Of a stretch of DNA of 64,000 bases, positions 15,804-25,526 are shown piece after piece (the stretch's first letter is position 1; every line of letters begins with the position of its first letter). The notes beneath the pieces were generated by a model. It had not been told where the DNA came from. It worked only from the letters and a program-made list of their open reading frames with translations, and did not search any database. This stretch comes from Caulobacteraceae bacterium. Its GTDB lineage: Bacteria; Pseudomonadota; Alphaproteobacteria; Caulobacterales; Caulobacteraceae. The stretch is from positions 32,528-96,527 of the forward strand of contig CANJME010000012.1 of the NCBI GenBank assembly GCA_947475875.1, written 5' to 3'. The translations under genes and the position numbers were made by a program.

Positions 15804-17075
15804 ATGGCCGACGGCTCAAACATTTCCGCATCGCACGGCGTCGAGGTCGTCACTTTCGGGTGCCGGCTGAACGCCTATGAGTCCGAGCAGGCGCGGGCTC
15901 GCGCCCTTGCCGACGGGCTGACCGATGCGGTCGTGTTCAATACCTGCGCAGTGACCGGCGAGGCCGTGCGCCAGGCGCGGCAGGCGATCCGCAAGGCCCG
16001 GCGCGAGCGGCCGGGATCGAAGATCGTCGTCACCGGCTGCGCAGCCCAGATCGACCCGGCGGCATTCGCGGCCATGGACGAAGTGGACCTGGTGCTGGGT
16101 AACGCCGAGAAGACCCAGGCCGGGGCCTATGCGCTTGCTGAGAAAGGTTCGGGCGAAGACAAGGTCCGCGCCGCCGATATCATGACCCTGCGGCGCACGG
16201 GCGGGCATCTGGTCGACGGCCTGCGCGAGCGGGCGCGGGCCTATGTCGAGGTCCAGAACGGCTGTGATCACCGCTGCACCTTTTGCATCATCCCGTTCGG
16301 ACGGGGAAATTCCCGTTCGGTCCCGTCGAGGGAAGTCGTGGCCCACGTCCGCCGCCTCGCCACCTCTGGTGTCGCCGAGGTGGTGCTCACCGGCGTTGAT
16401 CTGACCAGCTGGGGCGCCGACCTCGAGAACCGGCCGCTGGGCGCGCTGGTGGCCGCGATCCTGCGGGAGGTCCCGGAGCTGCCGCGCCTGCGCCTGTCGT
16501 CAATCGACGCGGCCGAGATCGACGATGAGCTGATGGCGTGCCTGGCGGGCGAAGAGCGCCTTTGCCCCTATCTGCACCTGTCGCTGCAGTCGGGCGATGA
16601 CATGATCCTAAAACGCATGAAGCGCCGCCATTCGCGTGAGCAAGCCCTCGATCTGATCGCCCGCGTGCGCGCCGTTCGCCCCGATGTCGCCTTCGGGGCA
16701 GACTTCATCGCCGGCTTTCCCACCGAGGAAGAGGCTATGTTCGAACAGACGGTGTCGTTCGTCGAAGAAGCGGGCCTCTCCTTCCTGCATGTCTTTCCCT
16801 ACAGCGCCCGTCCCGGCACGCCGGCCGCGCGGATGCCCGCTGTGCCCGGCGCCGTCACCAAGGACCGCGCCGCTCGCCTGCGCGCCTCCGGAGACGCGGC
16901 CCTCGTCCGCCACCTGGACCGTCAGGTCGGCCGCACCGTACCCGTCCTCGTCGAAAAACCCGGCGTCGGCCGCGCGCCCGACTTCACCGAGATCGCCTTT
17001 GAAGGCGAGGCGCCGGTGGGCGCGATCACGTCCATGACCCTCACCGGCCACGACGGCCGCCGGGCCCTGGCCTGA
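15804..17075 (+). CDS. mtaB: tRNA t6A37 methylthiotransferase MtaB
   Basis: 423 aa radical-SAM enzyme that adds a methylthio group to t6A37 of ANN-decoding tRNAs. The N-terminal UPF0004 domain has its three cluster cysteines in FGCRLNAYESE, FNTCAVTGEA and TGCAAQ; the radical SAM motif is CDHRCTFC in NGCDHRCTFCIIPFGRG; a TRAM-like tail follows. MtaB rather than MiaB/RimO is favoured by GCRLNAYES. Its stop shares a base with the ftsY start (TGATG). Confidence 0.93.
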   Translation: MADGSNISASHGVEVVTFGCRLNAYESEQARARALADGLTDAVVFNTCAVTGEAVRQARQAIRKARRERPGSKIVVTGCAAQIDPAAFAAMDEVDLVLGNAEKTQAGAYALAEKGSGEDKVRAADIMTLRRTGGHLVDGLRERARAYVEVQNGCDHRCTFCIIPFGRGNSRSVPSREVVAHVRRLATSGVAEVVLTGVDLTSWGADLENRPLGALVAAILREVPELPRLRLSSIDAAEIDDELMACLAGEERLCPYLHLSLQSGDDMILKRMKRRHSREQALDLIARVRAVRPDVAFGADFIAGFPTEEEAMFEQTVSFVEEAGLSFLHVFPYSARPGTPAARMPAVPGAVTKDRAARLRASGDAALVRHLDRQVGRTVPVLVEKPGVGRAPDFTEIAFEGEAPVGAITSMTLTGHDGRRALA

Positions 17076-18016
17076 TGAGCGAAGAACCCAAGAAGAAGGG
17101 CTGGTTCGCCCGGCTGACCGAGGGGCTGACCCGCACCTCGCAACAGATCACCGAGACGGTGGTCGCCGCCGTGGTGAAAAAGCCGCTCGACCAGTCGACC
17201 CTCGATGAGCTGGAAGAAATGCTGATCGAGGCCGATCTCGGCCCGCGCACCGCCGCCAAGATCGCCAAGGCGTTCGGCGAGAACCGCTTTGGCAAGACCC
17301 CCGATGAGGCCGAGGTCAAGGGCGCGCTGGCCGAACTGGTCGCCGCGGAGCTCGCGCCACGGCAGGGAAAGTTCGATCCCCTAGCCCATCCGATGCGCCC
17401 CTATGTGGTGCTGTTCGTCGGCGTCAACGGCTCGGGCAAAACCACGACACTCGGCAAGATCGCTTCGAGCCTGACCAAACGCGGCGCCAAGGTGATGGTG
17501 GTGGCGGGCGACACCTTCCGCGCCGCCGCCGTCGAGCAATTGAAGGTCTGGGCCGACCGCTCGGGCGCGGCCTTCATGTCGCGGCCGATCAATTCGGACG
17601 CCGCGGGCCTGGCTTTCGAGGCGGCCGAACGGGCCCGGGCCGAGAACTTCGACGTCGTGCTGATCGACACCGCCGGCCGGCTGCAGAACAAGCAGGGCCT
17701 GATGGACGAGCTGTTGAAGATCGTCCGGGTGCTCAAGAAATTCGACGCCAGCGCGCCGCACGAAACCCTGCTGGTGCTCGACGCGACGGTGGGGCGCAAT
17801 GCACTGTCGCAAGAAAACATCTTCGGCAACACGGCCGGGGTCACAGGTATTGTCATGACCAAGCTCGACGGCACAGCGCGGGGCGGCGTGCTCGTGCCCG
17901 TCGCCCAGGCCTCGGATGCGCCCATCAAGCTGATCGGCGTCGGTGAGGGCATCGAGGACCTGCAGGATTTCGACGCCGTAGCCTTTTCGCGCTCACTGGT
18001 GGGACTGGACGGATGA
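17075..18016 (+). CDS. ftsY: signal recognition particle receptor FtsY
   Basis: 313 aa. An NG-domain GTPase: P-loop GVNGSGKTTT, DTFRAAAVEQL, DTAGRLQN and TKLDGTARGG are all present. The acidic A-domain seen in E. coli is almost absent; there is only a short basic start (KKKGWFARLTEGLTRTS), as usual in alphaproteobacteria. It docks SRP-bound ribosomes at the inner membrane. It overlaps yciB by 4 bp. Confidence 0.96.
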   Translation: MSEEPKKKGWFARLTEGLTRTSQQITETVVAAVVKKPLDQSTLDELEEMLIEADLGPRTAAKIAKAFGENRFGKTPDEAEVKGALAELVAAELAPRQGKFDPLAHPMRPYVVLFVGVNGSGKTTTLGKIASSLTKRGAKVMVVAGDTFRAAAVEQLKVWADRSGAAFMSRPINSDAAGLAFEAAERARAENFDVVLIDTAGRLQNKQGLMDELLKIVRVLKKFDASAPHETLLVLDATVGRNALSQENIFGNTAGVTGIVMTKLDGTARGGVLVPVAQASDAPIKLIGVGEGIEDLQDFDAVAFSRSLVGLDG

Positions 18017-18660
18017 CCGAGATGACCAAAACCCCACCCAAGTGGGTGAAACCGACTGTCGACTACCTGGGCCTCCTTGCCTTCGTCGGCGTCTATCTGG
18101 CGGGCCGCGTGTTCACCGACCGGACAAACAACGAGGACCTGCTGACCGCCAGCTGGGGCATGGCCGCAGGTTCAGCGGTGGCTTTAGCGTTGGGCCTGGC
18201 TATCCTGAAAAAGATCCCGCCCCTGCCGCTGTTCACCGGGGCGTCGGCAGTGGTGTTCGCGGGCCTGGCTTTGATCTTCCACGACACCATCTTCATCAAG
18301 ATCAAGCTGACCATCATCGATGGCATCCTGGCCGGCGCCCTGATCGGCGGCCAGCTGATGGGCAAGGCGCCCCTGAAGGCCATGCTGGGCGAGGCTTTGC
18401 ATCTTGAGCCCGCGACCTGGACCAAGCTGACCTGGCGCTATGCGGGCTTTTTCGCGGCCTGCGCCATTGGCAACGAGATCATCTGGCGCAACGCCGGAGC
18501 CGGCCACGTGTGGAGCGAGGACGTCTGGGTCTTCTACCGCTTCCCCGGCATCATGATCCTGGCCCTGCTCTTCTCGTTCAGCCAGGTGCCGCTGATGATG
18601 AAGGACATGATGGCCCACGAAGAGGGCAAGGAAACCCCGCCGGTTCCGCCCGCCGATTAA
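18013..18660 (+). CDS. yciB: inner membrane-spanning protein YciB / septation protein A family
   Basis: 215 aa with about five transmembrane segments. Family features are VDYLGLLAFVGVYLAGRVF at the start and the late GNEIIWRNAGAGHVWSEDVW stretch typical of YciB/IspZ. Family members affect cell envelope and septation. Starts by ATGA overlap with ftsY and converges with an MFS gene (4-bp overlap of the stops). Confidence 0.9.
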   Translation: MTEMTKTPPKWVKPTVDYLGLLAFVGVYLAGRVFTDRTNNEDLLTASWGMAAGSAVALALGLAILKKIPPLPLFTGASAVVFAGLALIFHDTIFIKIKLTIIDGILAGALIGGQLMGKAPLKAMLGEALHLEPATWTKLTWRYAGFFAACAIGNEIIWRNAGAGHVWSEDVWVFYRFPGIMILALLFSFSQVPLMMKDMMAHEEGKETPPVPPAD

Positions 18661-20309
18661 TCCACCGGCGCGCCGCGCATCTCCTTGACGAAGAAGAGCA
18701 TCACCACCAGCGAGACGGCCGTGAAGAACACAGAGTACCAGAGCCCCGAATAGATATTGCCCCGCCAGGTGACGATGGCGAAGGACAGGGCGGGCAGGAA
18801 CCCGCCAATCCACCCCGTGCCGATGTGGTAGGGCAGGGACAGGGCCGTGTAGCGCACATTGGCCGGGAACATCTCGACCAGGGCCGCGGCCTGGGGCCCG
18901 TAAAGGGCGGTCGCGCCCACCACCATGGCCAGCAGCACCAGGAACAGGCCCACCGACGAGGTCTTGGCCGGGTCGGCTTTTTCCGGATAACCGGCAGCCT
19001 TGAGCGCTGTGGTCACGCGGCCGGCGATGGTGTTGCGGCTGGCGGTCAGGGCCTTGAGGTCCGCGCCCTCGGCCTTGTCCATGGCGACCACGGTCTGGCC
19101 GACTCGAACCTCGGCGAGCGAACCGGCGGGCGCCGCTTCTCGGTCATAGCTGACCCCGGCGTTGGAAAGCGTGCTGGTGGCGATATCACAGGAGTTCAGG
19201 AAAATGGTCTTGCCCACCGGGTCGAACTGGAAGTGGCAGTCGGCCGGATCGGCGCGCACCACCACCGGCGAGGCGGCGGCCGCCGTACTCAGCGCCGGAT
19301 TGCCGAATTTCTCGAACATGTGGAAAGCCGGGAAATAGGCGGCCAGCATGACCACCAGGCCGAACAGCATGACGGGCTTGCGGCCGATGCGGTCGGAAAG
19401 CCGGCCGAAAAACAGATAGAGCGGTACGCTTGCGGCCGTGGCCCCGAGGATGACCATGCTGGATATCTTGGGGTCGACCTTGATGAATTTCTCCATGAAG
19501 GTCTGGGCGTAGAAGAAGGTGCAGTACCAGACCGCCCCTTGCGCCACCATGATGCCGAAGAGCGCCAGGATGGCCTTGCGCCCGTTCTTCCAGCCGGTCT
19601 TGAAGTCGAAGAAGGAGTCGACATAGGGGCGCTCGGAGCGGCGGCCTTCTTCCTTCATTTTGGAGAACACCGGGCTTTCGTTGAGCTTGAGGCGTATCCA
19701 CAGCGAGATCGCCAGCAGCACGGCGGAGAAGAAGAAGGGAATCCGCCACAGGCCGTGATCGTTGAAGGCTTCCTTGCCGACGATGAAGTCGCGGGTGACC
19801 AGGACGACAAGCAAGGCCGCGGCGAGCCCGAAGGCGGCCGAACAGCCCAGCCAGGCAGACATCGCCCCGCGCTTGTTCGCATCGACATGCTCGACGATGT
19901 AGATCGCCGCCCCGCCCCATTCGCCGCCGAGCGCCAGGCCCTGCAGGATACGCAGGCCGATGAAGATGATCGGGGCCGCGATGCCGATCTGGCTGTAGTT
20001 GGGGATGAAGCCGATGGCGAAGGTCGCCACCCCCATCATCGACATGGTGATCAGGAACGTCGCCTTGCGGCCGATGCGGTCGCCGACGCGGCCGAACAGC
20101 AGAGCGCCCACCGGGCGGAACGCAAAGCCCACGGAGAAGCTCAGCAGGGCCATCAGATAGCCCGTCGTGGGATCAAGGTTCGAGAAGAAGACCTTGGTCA
20201 GGATCGGGGCGAGCGGGACGTAGAGGAAAAAGTCGTACCACTCGAAGGCCGTGCCCGCGGTCGAGGCCGCCACAACCGTCTTGATGCCCGGTGCTTGCTT
20301 GTTCGCCAA
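18657..20309 (-). CDS. MFS transporter, metabolite:H+ symporter type, with a large extra loop
   Basis: 550 aa. The MHS-family signature is clear: SFSVGFAFRPVGALLFGRVGDRIGRK after TM2-3, GLRILQGLALGGEWGGA in TM4, and a second RLSDRIGRKP. Relatives (ProP, ShiA, KgtP) import organic acids or osmolytes. About 110 extra residues lie between two late transmembrane segments (about 345-450); they include two cysteines and a small DREAAPAGSLAEVRVGQTVV domain and would face the periplasm. The start is a TTG at 20309, supported by GGGGGAG 8 bases upstream. Substrate unknown. Confidence 0.85.
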   Translation of the reverse strand: MANKQAPGIKTVVAASTAGTAFEWYDFFLYVPLAPILTKVFFSNLDPTTGYLMALLSFSVGFAFRPVGALLFGRVGDRIGRKATFLITMSMMGVATFAIGFIPNYSQIGIAAPIIFIGLRILQGLALGGEWGGAAIYIVEHVDANKRGAMSAWLGCSAAFGLAAALLVVLVTRDFIVGKEAFNDHGLWRIPFFFSAVLLAISLWIRLKLNESPVFSKMKEEGRRSERPYVDSFFDFKTGWKNGRKAILALFGIMVAQGAVWYCTFFYAQTFMEKFIKVDPKISSMVILGATAASVPLYLFFGRLSDRIGRKPVMLFGLVVMLAAYFPAFHMFEKFGNPALSTAAAASPVVVRADPADCHFQFDPVGKTIFLNSCDIATSTLSNAGVSYDREAAPAGSLAEVRVGQTVVAMDKAEGADLKALTASRNTIAGRVTTALKAAGYPEKADPAKTSSVGLFLVLLAMVVGATALYGPQAAALVEMFPANVRYTALSLPYHIGTGWIGGFLPALSFAIVTWRGNIYSGLWYSVFFTAVSLVVMLFFVKEMRGAPVD

Positions 20310-20368
20310 CGCTCACTCTCCCCCGATTTTGGGGAAGGTGTAGCACCCGGCGCGAAGAGGGAAAGGGC

Positions 20369-22249
20369 TTAAGCGGCCTTCTCGGATGAGGCGCCCCCCG
20401 CGCCGGCCAGCCGGGTGATCTCGGCGAGCAGGGCGTTGGGGTTGATCGGTTTGCCGACGACGCCGTTCATGCCGGCGTTGAGATAGTCCTGGCGCTGGTG
20501 AGCCATGACATTGGCGGTAAGCGCGATGATCGGCAGATCTTTCGCCGGTCCGTCCAGGGCGCGGATGCGGCGGGTCGCTTCCACCCCGTCGATCCCCGGC
20601 ATCTGGATGTCCATCAGGATGAGATCAAAAGCGCCGTGGGCGGCGGCCTCGACGCCGTGTTCGCCGTCTTCGGCGGTGGCGACGGTGGCGCCCAGGTTTT
20701 CCAGCATCTTGCTGGCGATCATCCGGTTTACGGCATTGTCTTCGACCACCAGGATGGAGATTCCGTCGAGATAGCCGGCTTCGGCGACCACCTGGGGCTG
20801 TACAGCCTCGGTGGCCGGAGCGGCGACCTCGATCCAGAAGGTCGAGCCCTGGCCGAGGGTGGAGCGCACGCCCACCTTACCGCCCATCATCTCGGCCAGG
20901 CGCTGGGTGATAGCCAAACCGAGCCCCGTGCCGCCGAACCGTCGCGTCGTCGAGCCGTCGGCCTGCGAAAACCGCTGAAAGAGGCTGGACTGGGCTTCCT
21001 TCGAAATGCCGACGCCTGTGTCGCTGACCTCAACGCGCAGGCGTTGACCCTCGGGATTGTCGATCAAGGTCGCAAAGATCGAGACCTCGCCGTGCAAGGT
21101 GAACTTCACCGCATTGCCCACGAGGTTGAACAGGGCTTGGCGCATGCGCACCGGGTCGATAGCCACCCAGCCCTTGGCGCCGGAGCGCTCAACATTGAGC
21201 TTGAGACCCTTGGCCTCGGCCTGACTGCGGATCAGGCTGGCGACGCCTTCGACCAGATGGCCCGGATTGACCGGTTCGGGATTCATCTCAAGCTTGCCGG
21301 CCTCGATCTTGGAAAAGTCCAGGACGTCATTGAGCAGTTCAGCCAGCATGGCCCCGCAACCCACAGCCTCGCGCAACATCCCGCGGCCCGCGCGCGTCAG
21401 GGGCTCTTCGTTCAGGAGGTGCAACACCCCCATTACCCCGTTCAGCGGTGTGCGGATCTCGTGGCTTATATTGGCCAGGAAACTGGCCTTGGCTTCGCTG
21501 GCCGCCTCCGCGGCCTCGAGCGCTTCGGCCAGCGGCGTGACGTTTTGCGAAATGCCCTTCAACATGTGCAGACCGGACGGCAATGGAAGGGCCCTAAAGG
21601 TCGCGCGGACGTGGATCCACTGGCCGTTCTTGGTAATCATGCGGTGCTGGAAGCTGCCGTCGACGCCGTATTTGATGTCCTTGCCCGTGATCCGCAGCAT
21701 CCCGTCCAGATCGTCGGGGTGAATCTTGGGGTGGAATTGCTCTGAGGTCTCCAGATCTTCCTGCGACCAGCCGCTCATGGCGCGAAAATCAGACGACCAG
21801 ATGTGGCGGCCGGCCTCAGGGTCGAACGACCAGGTGCCGATGCCGGCCGCCTCGGCCAGGAGGCGGCTGTTGAGGCGGGCTTCCTCAAGCTCAATGTCGC
21901 GTTCGCGCTCGGCGGTGACATCGCGCAATACAGCGATGAGTTGGCCATTCTCGAGCGGCTTGCTGTAACCTCGGTACCAGCGACAGGACCCGTCCTTGTG
22001 TCGAATCCGGGCGCTGTGCTCGATGTCAAGACCGGCGCGCAATCGATCAGCGGCCTGTACGGTTATATCAGCATCATCTGGATGTAGTATTTCGACGAAC
22101 GGGCGGTCGATGAGTTCGGCTTTGCTCCAGCCAGTCGCGCGGGTCCAGGCTGGATTGATGACCTTGAAGTCATTGTCCGGACCAATGACCGCCATCAACT
22201 CGCGGCTGTTTTCAAAAAGCCAGCGGACGGAGTCCTCTTCGTGATTCAC
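20369..22249 (-). CDS. hybrid histidine kinase (PAS-PAS-HisKA-HATPase-REC)
   Basis: 626 aa, soluble. Two PAS domains (about 8-120 and 130-245) are followed by the phosphoacceptor helix NISHEIRTPLNGVMG (His around 263), the ATPase with GGTGLGLAI, and a C-terminal receiver with LILMDIQMPGIDG. There are no transmembrane segments and no HPt domain, so an external phosphotransferase must take the signal; ChpT at 33522 is one candidate in a Caulobacterales background. The second PAS region reads as a PAC-containing fold able to hold a small ligand. Stimulus unknown. Confidence 0.88.
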   Translation of the reverse strand: MNHEEDSVRWLFENSRELMAVIGPDNDFKVINPAWTRATGWSKAELIDRPFVEILHPDDADITVQAADRLRAGLDIEHSARIRHKDGSCRWYRGYSKPLENGQLIAVLRDVTAERERDIELEEARLNSRLLAEAAGIGTWSFDPEAGRHIWSSDFRAMSGWSQEDLETSEQFHPKIHPDDLDGMLRITGKDIKYGVDGSFQHRMITKNGQWIHVRATFRALPLPSGLHMLKGISQNVTPLAEALEAAEAASEAKASFLANISHEIRTPLNGVMGVLHLLNEEPLTRAGRGMLREAVGCGAMLAELLNDVLDFSKIEAGKLEMNPEPVNPGHLVEGVASLIRSQAEAKGLKLNVERSGAKGWVAIDPVRMRQALFNLVGNAVKFTLHGEVSIFATLIDNPEGQRLRVEVSDTGVGISKEAQSSLFQRFSQADGSTTRRFGGTGLGLAITQRLAEMMGGKVGVRSTLGQGSTFWIEVAAPATEAVQPQVVAEAGYLDGISILVVEDNAVNRMIASKMLENLGATVATAEDGEHGVEAAAHGAFDLILMDIQMPGIDGVEATRRIRALDGPAKDLPIIALTANVMAHQRQDYLNAGMNGVVGKPINPNALLAEITRLAGAGGASSEKAA

Positions 22250-22334
22250 GCAGACTTTCCCCTGAGGTATTCAGCACGAAGATAGGGGGCAGCCGTAAAC
22301 AGTCTGTTGCGCCCAAAAATGAACGCGGCGTTTT

Positions 22335-23525
22335 TTAGAAGGCGTTCAAACCGGTGATGGCGCGGCCCAGGATCAGGGCGTGAACGTCGTGGGCGCCTTC
22401 GTAGGTGTTGACGGTCTCGAGGTTCGAGGCATGGCGCATTACATGATATTCACCGGAAATGCCATTGCCGCCATGGATGTCGCGAGCGACGCGAGCGATA
22501 TCCAGCGCCTTGCCGCAGTTGTTGCGCTTCATCATCGAGATGGCTTCCGGCACCCAGGCGCCGGTGTCGATCAGGCGGCCCAGGGCATAGGCGCCTTCCA
22601 GACCCAGCGCGATCTCGGTCGACATGTCGGCGAGCTTCTTCTGCACCAGCTGCCGCTGCGCGAGCGGGCGGTTAAACAGCATCCGGCTCATGGTGTATTC
22701 GCGGCTGGCGTGCAGGCAGAACTCGGCCGCGCCCATCGCGCCCCAACTGATCCCGTAGCGGGCCTTGTTGAGGCACGAGAACGGTCCTCGCAGACCCTCG
22801 ACACCGGGCATCAGCTGTTCTTCAGGCACGAAAACGTCCTGCAGGGCAATTTCGCCGGTCACCGAAGCGCGCAGGGAAAGCTTGTTCTGGATCTTGGGCG
22901 TCTCGAGGCCTTTTGAGCCGCGGTCGACCAGGAAGCCGCGGATGCGGCCGTCGAGCTTGGCCCAGACGAGGCAGACGTCGGCGATCGGCGAATTGGTGAT
23001 CCACATCTTGGCGCCATTGAGGATATAGCCGCCGTCCACGGCGCGTGCATTGGTGCGCATCGAACCGGGGTCAGAGCCACCATCGGGCTCGGTCAGGCCG
23101 AAACAGCCGATGATTTTGCCCTGCGCCATGCCGGGCAGGTACTTCATGCGCTGCTCTTCCGAGCCGAAGGCGTAGATCGGGTACATGACCAGCGAGGACT
23201 GCACGCTCATGGCCGAGCGGTAGCCGGAATCAACGCCCTCAATGGCGCGCGCGATCAGGCCGTAGGCGACGTGGGAAACGCCCGAGCCGCCGTATTTCTC
23301 CGGCAGGGTCGCGCCCAGGAAGCCCTGTTCGCCCAGTTCGGTCATGATCTCGCGGTCGAAGCGCTCGTCAGCGTAGGCCGAGACCACGCGCGGCAGCAGC
23401 CGCTCGCGCGCATAGGCCTGGGCGGCGTCGGAAATCATCCGCTCGTCCTCGGTCAGGCGCGATTGCAGATCGAGGGGATCTTCCCACTGATAGGTTTTGA
23501 CGGCTTCGCCGGAATCGTGGGCCAT
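22335..23525 (-). CDS. gcdH: glutaryl-CoA dehydrogenase
   Basis: 396 aa acyl-CoA dehydrogenase. The C-terminal [20 protein letters not shown] carries the catalytic Glu and is characteristic of glutaryl-CoA dehydrogenases, which oxidise and decarboxylate glutaryl-CoA to crotonyl-CoA in lysine/tryptophan breakdown. FAD-binding segments [16 protein letters not shown] and [11 protein letters not shown] are present. The ATG at 23525 with GAGGA upstream is used rather than the frame opening at 23591. Confidence 0.93.
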   Translation of the reverse strand: MAHDSGEAVKTYQWEDPLDLQSRLTEDERMISDAAQAYARERLLPRVVSAYADERFDREIMTELGEQGFLGATLPEKYGGSGVSHVAYGLIARAIEGVDSGYRSAMSVQSSLVMYPIYAFGSEEQRMKYLPGMAQGKIIGCFGLTEPDGGSDPGSMRTNARAVDGGYILNGAKMWITNSPIADVCLVWAKLDGRIRGFLVDRGSKGLETPKIQNKLSLRASVTGEIALQDVFVPEEQLMPGVEGLRGPFSCLNKARYGISWGAMGAAEFCLHASREYTMSRMLFNRPLAQRQLVQKKLADMSTEIALGLEGAYALGRLIDTGAWVPEAISMMKRNNCGKALDIARVARDIHGGNGISGEYHVMRHASNLETVNTYEGAHDVHALILGRAITGLNAF

Positions 23526-23605
23526 GGCGGGGTCCTCGAGAGGGTGTTTGAAATGCCGCGACGGCTTAGGCCCGCGGTGGGGAAAGGTCAAACCTCAGGA
23601 CGGAA

Positions 23606-25072
23606 TCAGCCCCGTCCGGTGACGTCCGCGAGAGCGGCGACGACCTGGGTCACGTCGTAGGGCTTGCGGATGATCGGGGCGTCGAAGCCCTGGGGCGCCA
23701 TGCCATTGTCGCCGTATCCGGTGGCGAAAACGAACGGGATTTTCAGGCGCACCAGCGCGTGGGCAACCGGTTCGACCGAGCGGCCGTTGAGATCAACGTC
23801 CAGCACCGCGGCCTCGATATCGGGGCCGACCAGCGCCATGGCTTCCTCGACGCTGCCCGCCTGGCCGGCAATTGATGCTCCGGCCTCGGAAAGACCGTTT
23901 TCCAGCTCCAGCGCAAGAAGCATCGAATCCTCGACAATCAGCACCTTCAGGCCGGAAAGGCCTTTGGACAGCATCGTACGCGCTTGGCGGTTAGCTTCGC
24001 TCGGCGCCGGGGCCGGGACGGGGCCGGCGTCGGCTTCAACGGCTGGCGGAGCGGTCTCAACCAGCGCCGCCGCATCGGAGGACAATTTCGCCCAAACGCC
24101 CACCGGCCGGAATTCCAGCCGCACCTCGCCGCCCAGTTCGCGGCCGGTGACGTTCTGCAGGAGGACGGTGCCAAAGCCTTCACGAGCCGGCGACGCCACA
24201 GCTGGACCGCCGCTTTCCACCCATTCCAGGTCAAACCCGCCTTCAGCGTTGCGGCTCCAGCGCACATCCACCCGGCCCGCGCCGGTCGACAAGGCGCCGA
24301 ACTTCAGGGCGTTGGTGGCGAGCTCGTGCAAAGCCAGAGAGAGTGCGTTGGTGGCCTTGGGGGTCAGAGCCATGTCGGGGCCATCCCACCGGGTCTGGCT
24401 GGGCGAAAGACCCCCCAGCTCGGCGTTGACGATGTGGCGCACTTCCGCGCCCCGCCAGCGGGTGGCGGTAAGCAGAGTGTGGGCGGAGGCCATGGCCTTC
24501 AGTCGTCCGGAGAGGGTTTTCAGAAACCCGTCGAGCGAAGGCGCCCGGCGGGCCGATTGCAGGGCCATCGACTGCACCGAGGCCAGCACGTTCTTCACCC
24601 GGTGATCGAGTTCGGCGACCAACATCTCGCGCCGCGCGTCCGCGGCCTTTCGATTGGTGATGTCCTGCAAAACCCCGAGGACCCGCGTCACCTTGCCCGT
24701 CTCGTCGCGCACCGGCGAACCGGCGCTGAGGATCCATATCATCTGGCCGTTATCAACCCGAAAGCTGCGGTGCTCGATCTTGTAGGGCTCGCCAGTCCTG
24801 GCCGCCTCGAGGATCGTGCGGCGCACCAGATCGACGTCGTCCGGATGGGTGAAGCTGACCAGGCTCTCGCCTTTTCCCGCGCCCATCATGCCGGCGGGTG
24901 CGCCGAGAATGGCGGCGGCTCGCTCGCTGAGATAGAGCTGATCCTTCTCCAGATCCCAGAAACTCGCGCCCATGTCGGCGGCGCGCATGGCAAGTTCCAG
25001 CCAGGCGTCAGCAGGCCGTATGGCCGGCGGCGGAGCGGGCGGCGCGGGGCGGATGGGTTTAAAAAGGCTCAT
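23606..25072 (-). CDS. PAS-HWE histidine kinase fused to a C-terminal receiver
   Basis: 488 aa, soluble. A PAS/PAC domain (about 25-150) is followed by an HWE-type kinase: phosphoacceptor ELDHRVKNVLASVQS, AHTLLTATRWRGA and LEWVESGGP (the W-x-E that names the family). After a Pro/Ala linker a receiver domain shows VLIVEDSMLLALELE and the phospho-Asp in AVLDVDLNG. HWE kinases in this order often feed PhyR. The gene diverges from an EcfG-promoted pair and lies about 2.4 kb from phyR, so a role in the same response is a reasonable inference. Confidence 0.88.
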   Translation of the reverse strand: MSLFKPIRPAPPAPPPAIRPADAWLELAMRAADMGASFWDLEKDQLYLSERAAAILGAPAGMMGAGKGESLVSFTHPDDVDLVRRTILEAARTGEPYKIEHRSFRVDNGQMIWILSAGSPVRDETGKVTRVLGVLQDITNRKAADARREMLVAELDHRVKNVLASVQSMALQSARRAPSLDGFLKTLSGRLKAMASAHTLLTATRWRGAEVRHIVNAELGGLSPSQTRWDGPDMALTPKATNALSLALHELATNALKFGALSTGAGRVDVRWSRNAEGGFDLEWVESGGPAVASPAREGFGTVLLQNVTGRELGGEVRLEFRPVGVWAKLSSDAAALVETAPPAVEADAGPVPAPAPSEANRQARTMLSKGLSGLKVLIVEDSMLLALELENGLSEAGASIAGQAGSVEEAMALVGPDIEAAVLDVDLNGRSVEPVAHALVRLKIPFVFATGYGDNGMAPQGFDAPIIRKPYDVTQVVAALADVTGRG

Positions 25073-25130
25073 GGACCGCGACAGAATAGCGCAGCAAAGC
25101 CACAAAACGCCAGTAAATCAGGTGACAAGC

Positions 25131-25155
25131 GGAACCACGGCTGCGATTGTCCGTT
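25131..25155 (+). promoter_or_regulatory. EcfG (sigma-T type) promoter, GGAAC-N16-CGTT
   Basis: GGAAC at 25131-25135, 16 bases, then CGTT at 25152-25155: the exact consensus for EcfG-family sigma factors. The ATG of the DUF883-like gene is 42 bp downstream of the -10 element. Confidence 0.75.
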
Positions 25156-25196
25156 TCCGCTCGGCGTAACCACCCCTCTTTTCGCCGGAGATTGTC

Positions 25197-25526
25197 ATGA
25201 CCACTCAAACCGCGTCCGCCGCGACCGTCAGAGCCCGCAAGATCGACAGGGTCGCCAATGGCCTGGCCAAACAGGCTGATCGCAAGATCAGCAACCTGGC
25301 GGACCGGGCGGAATCGGCCGCCAAACGCGCTGAGGTCGTGCTGCATGATGGGGTCGAAGCCCTGCGCTCGCACACCCAGGCCTACGCCGACGCGGCGGCC
25401 CAGAAGTTCGACTCGGCCAAGACCGTCGCCCGTGACAAGGTTCGCGAGCGTCCGCTGACCGGCCTTCTGGCCGCGGCCGGCGTCGGCCTTCTGCTGGGCA
25501 TGCTGATCGGCAGCCGTCGCCGCTGA
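25197..25526 (+). CDS. DUF883/ElaB-YqjD-like membrane-anchored protein
   Basis: 109 aa. A long hydrophilic alpha-helix (Ala/Lys/Asp-rich, about residues 10-80, coiled-coil-like) ends in RERPLTGLLAAAGVGLLLGMLIGSRRR, the C-terminal membrane anchor and basic tail of the ElaB/YqjD family. E. coli homologues bind ribosomes at the membrane in stationary phase. A consensus EcfG promoter lies just upstream, so it is probably a stress gene. Its stop overlaps the start of the next gene (TGATG). Confidence 0.8.
   Translation: MTTQTASAATVRARKIDRVANGLAKQADRKISNLADRAESAAKRAEVVLHDGVEALRSHTQAYADAAAQKFDSAKTVARDKVRERPLTGLLAAAGVGLLLGMLIGSRRR

Noticed and set aside
18510..20372. 620-codon plus-strand frame across yciB and the MFS gene
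   Set aside because: Crosses two well-supported genes, has low-complexity Gly/Arg/Gln composition and no family motif.
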